The translations under genes and the position numbers were made by a program. The notes below the pieces were generated by a model. The model ran no database searches, was not told the DNA's origin, and was given only the letters and a program-made list of their open reading frames with translations. 64,000 nucleotides of DNA from Blastocladiella emersonii ATCC 22665 (Eukaryota > Blastocladiomycota > Blastocladiomycetes > Blastocladiales > Blastocladiaceae), in NCBI GenBank assembly GCA_025594325.1, contig JANHCV010000008.1, forward strand, positions 62,001-126,000. Direction: 5' to 3'. Below, piece by piece: positions 59,413-64,000 of this stretch (position 1 is the first letter of the stretch; each line of letters opens with the position of its first letter).

Positions 59413-60730
59413 ATGGGCAAGGGATACAACCGCAAGCTGCGCGGCCTAATGCTCACAGCCGCCCTCGCTCTCCTGCGACGTCTCGCTGCGCGCAACGAGC
59501 GCCGCTCGTGGGAGCCTATCCGCACGTCCACGCTTTCTGGCGAGTCGTGGGTTCAAGAGCTGCTGACGTGCAACAGCGAAACGCGTTTTTCGGAAATCGC
59601 CCGTATGCCCCGCGAGACCTTCAAGGCCATCTGCCGCCTGTTCCGCGACCGTGGCCTTCTCGCCGACGGCCGCGAGCTGTCCGTCGAGGCGCGCTTCATG
59701 GTTTTTCTTGTCATGGCCGGCGAGGGCAGCACCAACCGCAACCTCAGGGAGCGGTTCCAAATCTCTGGCGAGACCGCGTCCAGGGTTCTGAAGCAAGTGC
59801 TCGACGCTCTGTACCGCCTGATGCCCGAGTTCATTGTCCAACCGTCCGATTCTACGCCCGTGCATGAGCGCATCGCCCACGACCCGAAATACGCTCCGTT
59901 CCAGAACGCGGTCGGCGCGCTTGACGGAACGCACATCCCGTTTGTTGTGCCCACTAAGCTTCACGACTCGTTCCGAAACCGCAAGGGGACCATATCCTCA
60001 AATGTCCTCGCTGCCTGCGACTTTGACTTGAACTTCACCTACGTTCTCGCAGGGTGGGAGGGCAAGGCGCACGACTCGCGCGTGCTCTCGGACGCCTTCG
60101 CCCGTGGGTTCAAGATCCCCGCCGGCCGCTTCTACCTCGCCGACGGCGGCTACGCAAACCGCACGTCCATCATCGTGCCCTTCAGCGGTACCCGCTATCA
60201 TCTTCGCGAGTTTGCGCGCGGCAAGGATGGGTACGTTCTCACTGCCATGACCATCACGTTGGCGCCATCTCATCTGCTTCACCAACGTACGTAGAGTTAA
60301 GAACCGCGAAGAGCTTTTCAATCTGCGTCACGCGTCGCTCCGCAACTCCATTGAGCATATCTTTGGCGTGCTCAAGAAGCGGTTCCGCGTCCTCTCGATT
60401 GGCGCGGCCTACCCAATCAAGACTCAAGTCAAGCTTGTGTACGCGCTCTGCACGCTGCACAACATGATCAACAAGTGGAACCAAGGCGGCGACGCCTTCT
60501 TTCGCGACGCCGAGACGGAGCTCCGGCGCGCGCGGGACGCGGCGCGTGAGGCGCCAGTGCGTGGGCGCGAGCCCCTGGACGACGAGAACGAGGAGGACGA
60601 CGAGGCCGCTGTCCTCGAGGCCTCGCTGGACGGAGCTCGTCAGCGCTGTATCTCGCCTCGGAACCGCGTCGCAAATGTTCTTTGGACCGAGTACAGGCGC
60701 GTCATGGCCGCTCGTGGGACCCGTCTTTGA
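59413..60730 (+). CDS. Harbinger DDE transposase (DDE_Tnp_4 type), right copy
   Basis: Two exons (59413-60230 and 60295-60730) give 417 residues with catalytic residues in GALDGTH, LADGGY and SLRNSIEHIFG. The 64-nt intron starts GTACGT and ends CGTACGTAG. The start MGKGYNRKLRG lies about 210 bp inside the left inverted repeat. The translation is identical to that of the left copy. It works with the Myb-like partner, which in known Harbingers helps bring transposase to the ends and into the nucleus. No lesion is seen, so an active element is plausible. Confidence 0.92.
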
Positions 60731-61043
60731 AGGCGCGAAATAATTGTTGTACCCGCATGCATGCTGTAATATACTGATTTGTCAAGTACTATAATGTTAT
60801 ATAAGCGATTCTAGATGATTTGACGCGTCGCTGAGGTCAGAATGCATCGGTGGAGACGCGTCGATCAATCACGTGACGTGTGAGACACTTTGCGAACCAC
60901 GCGTTTCTCAACGAGTCGCGTCATTTTCGAGCCAAGGGTAACGATTGAAGATACGATGGACACAAAGCCAGATGTATTGGACACAAATGGGCGAGAACAA
61001 GGCCAGGAAGCAACGCGAGGGGAGGGGGACATGTGCGAGAGAG
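60731..61043. promoter_or_regulatory. Harbinger spacer carrying a host-like box
   Basis: 313 bp between the convergent gene ends. GACGCGTCGATCAATCACGTGACG near 60855-60878, followed by TGTGAGACAC, is close to the clade III 7TM box. No gene is seen. Confidence 0.5.
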
Positions 61044-62173
61044 CTACTGAATGAAAAACTCGAGGACGCGCTTGCGCTTCGATTCGGACACGGCCATGAC
61101 GCGAAGCGCTTGATCCTCGGTCAGGCGGGTGGCGACGTCGATCTGGTACTCTTCATTGTCGTTGTACGCGTCCTGGACCCATTCAAGTGCGGCGGTCAGA
61201 GCGGGCTTGGAGTCGGCGGTCGCGACGCTCTGGAACACCTCCTTGATGCCCATGAGGAATTCCGAGTCCGAGAGGCGACGCGAGCTGCTGTCCGAAGTGC
61301 GGCTGCGCTTGCTGGCGGGGGCCGCGTCGTCTTGACCATCAACACCTTCCACGTCACCAGACTCCTTGCCGTCCTGCTCGAGGTGCGAGTACTTGCCGGT
61401 GGCGGTCGAGCTGCCCCACAGCATGTTGGCCTTCTTGTAGTACGGGAAGGGCTTGCAGCCCGCAGTCAGCTCCTCCTTGAGCTCTGCCTACAATTGAAGC
61501 AGGCCAGGCGCTGTTAGCTCGCCGCGAGTTGACGCGTAACGATATTGAACAAACGTACCGAGAGATCGTTCCAGAACTCCTCTGGCACGTCGACCGTGCA
61601 CTCACCCTCATTCCAGGTGCAGCCGTTGCCCGAGTACGACAGAAGCCGTTTTACGGCGCGAAAACAAGTGCGAAGCTGGAGCCGAACGCTGACGTTGTTA
61701 GCGCTACGGTTGACGCGTGTCCGCAAGACAAAGCGTACGTATGTCACGCGGTTCTTGACCTGCTCCGCCGTAAACTGCATGTTGAACTCGTCCGACAGGG
61801 CCTGGGCAATCGACACACGGTGCTGGGCCTTGAGCGTGTTGCTGTCGCCGAGCACGCCGTCGTCAGCGAGGTTGCAGAAGTGGTCGAGGAGGAAGTTGGT
61901 CGACGCGGAGCAGAAGGTGGCCTTGCCGCCGCTGGCCTTGCCGCTGCTGGCCTTGCTGCCACTGGCCTTGCGCTTGCTTGGCTTGGCGATGGTCACGGGC
62001 GGCAGCGGGTTGGTCGGCGTGACAGCAGCGTTGCCGTCGCTCCCAGCAGCGTCGTCATCTGCATCCTCGTCGCTATCGGCGGGCGGCGGCGGGATTTCGG
62101 GCACGTTCTTGACGATCTCCTCGATGGACTTGGCCGTTCGGCCAGCGCGCTTCTTGCTTGACGGGGGAGCCAT
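61044..62173 (-). CDS. Harbinger Myb/SANT-like DNA-binding protein
   Basis: Three exons (62173-61748, 61675-61559, 61487-61044) give 328 residues. The N-terminus is basic and Ser/Lys-rich with short KASSGKASGGKA repeats. A Myb_DNA-bind_3-like domain follows: NFLLDHFCNLADDGVLG, then SIAQALSDEFNMQFTAEQVKNR, with LRTCFRAVKRLLSYSGNGCTWN after the first intron. The C-terminal part is acidic and Ser-rich (KRSRTSDSSSRR) and ends KRVLEFFIQ. Splices were chosen to keep the domain in frame: GTGACA at 61747 with CAG at 61676, and GTACGT at 61558 with TAG at 61488. In this superfamily the protein binds the element's ends. Confidence 0.8.
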
Positions 62174-62446
62174 TCTTTTCGGCTTTGAGGGAGGACGGGG
62201 GAGAGAGAGCGAGTTACGTTGGAGGAAAACGGCGTTTATATAGGCCGGGGAGCACAGCCTGAAGGTTTCGGGGGCGAGCAGACGGGCGATTCAGCGACGA
62301 GGGTTCCATTCAGCTCACCCGGGGGTCGAACCAAACGCCGCGATGAACGCGACGGGGTGAAAATGCCACGTTTCAGCTGGGTGAACACCGGACCGTGTAA
62401 AATCGATTGATCCACCTGATTCACCCCGGAACCAAACGGGCCCTAA

Positions 62447-63185
62447 TTTTGAAAATCAATGCTCGAAGATGCACCGGCCAGGCCCACGTGACGCGATAGT
62501 TTTGTGTAGTGTGAACCGGGAACCAAACGTGGTAGAATTCGAGGTCGGTGACGGTCCGCGGTAGCTGAAGCGCGTATAACCGCGGCGGGTCAATCGTCCC
62601 GCTGATAGAAAGAGAAGTGACACCTTGGTGTGGGCTCGCAAGAGCAGTATTGAGTGCAAGAATTCCCGCATGACCGATGGATCCAAGTTCGAACTTGAGA
62701 GCCGTCACGCGGCCCGAGGCAATATCATCTGCATTGAATCGGACGTTCGCATCGAGCTCGGGATCTGATACGTTGATACAAGTCCCGTCGTCGCTGTCCT
62801 GTCGATCTGTGGGAAGTCCGAGGGCGACTCGAGTGCCATCTTCAAGGTAAACACGAATTGAGGTCGGGTCAAGATTAATTGAGTCGCGGAACCACTCGAG
62901 CGATTGGAGCTGGCGCCCGATTTCGGCGGCTTTCAGCGCGGCGTCAAAGTCGGTAGGTAGCCCCACCGCCTTCCACTTTTCCAGCAGTACAAGGTTCCCG
63001 CGAGCGCTTGCAGTTTCAAGCGAGAAAAAGGGCGACCGCTGGAGGACAGTGCGGTGGACCTGGGGAATGAGAGCCTCGCGCATCACATGCGTGTACTGAG
63101 AGAGGCCCGCCACGTCGTCTGGGTCGTGCATCCAGACGGCTTTAACGAGGATGGCCTCAATCAGTTCGGGGATGTAAAGCGCCAT
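62447..63185 (-). pseudogene. LRR gene truncated by the Harbinger end
   Basis: It starts MALYIPELIEAILVKAVW with the N-terminal helix shared by the LRR family (YTHVMREALIPQVHRTVLQR). It runs without an intron through a linker and the first RNI-type repeat (HQGVTSLSISGTI, RTVTDLEFYHVWF) and is cut at 62447 where the transposon begins. The frame would run a few codons into the transposon and stop. The sequence on the other side of the transposon does not continue it, because that side starts at an exon covering overlapping positions. It therefore lacks most of its repeats and is presumed dead. Confidence 0.7.
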
Positions 63186-63586
63186 GTTTCATGAGCTTTC
63201 ATTTGGTGAGTGCGTTTGTGGGGGTAGAGCTAGCCGAACGCGTCGGTCCGCCGGTGAGAAAGCGAAAATTGTGCGACGTGTCAGTCACGTGGCTCGTCGC
63301 GACGCATAGCAGGCCGGGTTTTGCTGGCCGTTGGAGCTTTGGTGCGAACGCCCGAAACAGTTTGAGTTGGAACTTCACTCAACCTTGCTTGGATGTTGAC
63401 GGTAATTGATTTGGAATATATTGCGCTGTGTCGAAGCGCTGGGACCGCTCAAATGAAAATTTATAACGCGGTGAACACGTCCGCGTGACGTGGCTACCGA
63501 GCTGTCAGCTCTGTTGGTTCAGGAACAGACGACGGTCTTCGCCCCTACCTTGCAATGTATTCAGCCACCACGTAACTTCATGCAAC
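63186..63586. other. Intergenic region
   Basis: 401 bp between the truncated LRR gene and a partial plus-strand gene. A TCACGTGGC word lies near 63285 on a moderately AT-rich background. No gene is seen. Confidence 0.5.
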
Positions 63587-64000
63587 ATGCACATGGACAC
63601 ATCCGGAACTGATGTCTTGGGGTCGGCCGACGCACTGATCACGGCCGCACTTCGGGACAACCGGCTGCCTGAACGCCGCCGCGACCTCGCCGAGCTCCGT
63701 GCCGCTGCTCTTATCATCGTCATGCGACTGCGGATAGATACGATCCGCGGAACCCTTGCTTCTCGATGTCGGACTGCTTCTCGGCCCGAAGCAAAAAACG
63801 AGGGGGAACGCGCCCGTTTCAGAGTCGAGTCGCTGCTCCGAGTCGAGGAGCTTGGCACCTCACTTGACATACGATTGGCTGCAACCACGAGTCGAGCACT
63901 CGAACCTAGCGACGTTCCCGACTCAAAATCACAGTTATGTCGTTTGCGCTCGTCTTCACCGCGGCGCCCAACGAGCGCGCGCAGTTCGCACCCGCTACGG
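63587..64000 (+). CDS. Unknown protein, partial at window edge
   Basis: An open frame of 138 codons starts at ATG 63587 (MHMDTSGTDVLGSADAL) and runs off the window without a stop. The first 100 residues are helix-prone and charged (LPERRRDLAELRAAALIIVMRLRID, RVESLLRVEELGTSLDIR). The last part is Ser/Arg-rich. I do not recognise a family. The minus strand has a shorter open frame over the same bases, less likely to be real. A two-ATG start (M-H-M) leaves the exact start uncertain. Confidence 0.4.
   Translation, partial: MHMDTSGTDVLGSADALITAALRDNRLPERRRDLAELRAAALIIVMRLRIDTIRGTLASRCRTASRPEAKNEGERARFRVESLLRVEELGTSLDIRLAATTSRALEPSDVPDSKSQLCRLRSSSPRRPTSARSSHPLR

Larger units (their letters stand above)
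59205..62443 (+). mobile_element. PIF/Harbinger transposon, full-length two-gene copy
   Basis: Inverted repeats begin GGGTCCGTTTGGTTC at 59205 and end GAACCAAACGGGCCC at 62443 (3239 bp). Flanking bases are TTA (59202-59204) and TAA (62444-62446). It carries a transposase (plus strand) and a Myb/SANT-like gene (minus strand), convergent, as in other autonomous Harbingers. The right copy matches the left copy (254-2692) in inverted orientation almost base for base. Differences I see are the left copy's 801-bp deletion, a C-tract one base shorter here, a T in this repeat end, and a few substitutions. It appears able to move. Confidence 0.92.

Noticed and set aside
254-62443. Inversion by recombination between the two Harbinger copies as the explanation for the odd right flanks
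   Set aside because: The left element's flanks already rejoin one LRR gene in frame without any exchange, so swapping flanks would make the left site worse and does not make the right flanks complementary.
1-64000. tRNA, rRNA or CRISPR arrays
   Set aside because: I saw no cloverleaf with conserved T-loop and A/B boxes, no rRNA sequence and no regularly spaced repeats. A covariance search for tRNAs was not possible here.

Overview
This 64 kb window looks like nuclear DNA from a GC-rich fungus. Genes carry short spliceosomal introns of about 45-75 nt, often starting GTACGT and ending TAG. Conserved eukaryotic genes are present: centrin (CDC31 type), exportin CSE1, TAF11 and a PhoD-like phosphatase. 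Secreted chitin deacetylases with chitin-binding type 18 modules, the centrin and the base composition make a zoosporic fungus (Blastocladiomycota or Chytridiomycota) my best guess. That placement is inference, not proof.

Layout. Positions 1-2,935 hold a leucine-rich-repeat (LRR) gene split by a PIF/Harbinger transposon (254-2,692). A second LRR gene follows on the minus strand with one in-frame stop (3,003-4,689), then centrin (5,001-5,674) and CSE1 (5,887-8,901). A broken LRR gene lies at 9,618-10,374. From 10.6 to 55.6 kb there are 20 genes or pseudogenes for one seven-transmembrane (7TM) family. They come in groups at 10.6-17.1, 21.7-35.9, 36.9-41.1, 47.4-50.4 and 54.4-55.6 kb. Between them lie three chitin deacetylases (19.4, 41.3 and 43.1 kb), a low-complexity Pro/Ala protein (17.2 kb), TAF11 (36.2 kb) and the PhoD-like gene (45.2 kb). 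A gene-poor stretch of decayed repeats runs from 50.4 to 54.4 kb. The right end has three damaged LRR genes (56.0-63.2 kb) around a second, full-length Harbinger copy (59,205-62,443) in inverted orientation to the first. The last 414 bases hold the start of an unknown gene.

The 7TM array is the main interest. All members share receptor-like topology: seven hydrophobic segments, a long and variable third cytoplasmic loop, and a basic helix after TM7. Almost all have E-x-x-F followed by two aliphatic residues at the end of TM7, and a [KR]-x-L-T...W pattern in TM6. They fall into four sequence clades, three of which contain a decayed copy. Clade I ends in a MHF[ED]-type motif and clade III in GMSVVPSFL at the extreme C-terminus. 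Clades I, II and III each have their own version of a short upstream box built from ACGCGT, CACGTGA and GTCTC. I read this as a tandemly expanding family of orphan receptor-like proteins with clade-specific control. No ligand, G protein or function can be read from the sequence.

The chitin deacetylases share a secretion signal, an N-terminal module I do not recognise and a NodB catalytic domain. They could act on the fungus's own wall or on chitin outside it. Every LRR gene visible here is disabled or interrupted, so this family seems to be decaying or very unstable.
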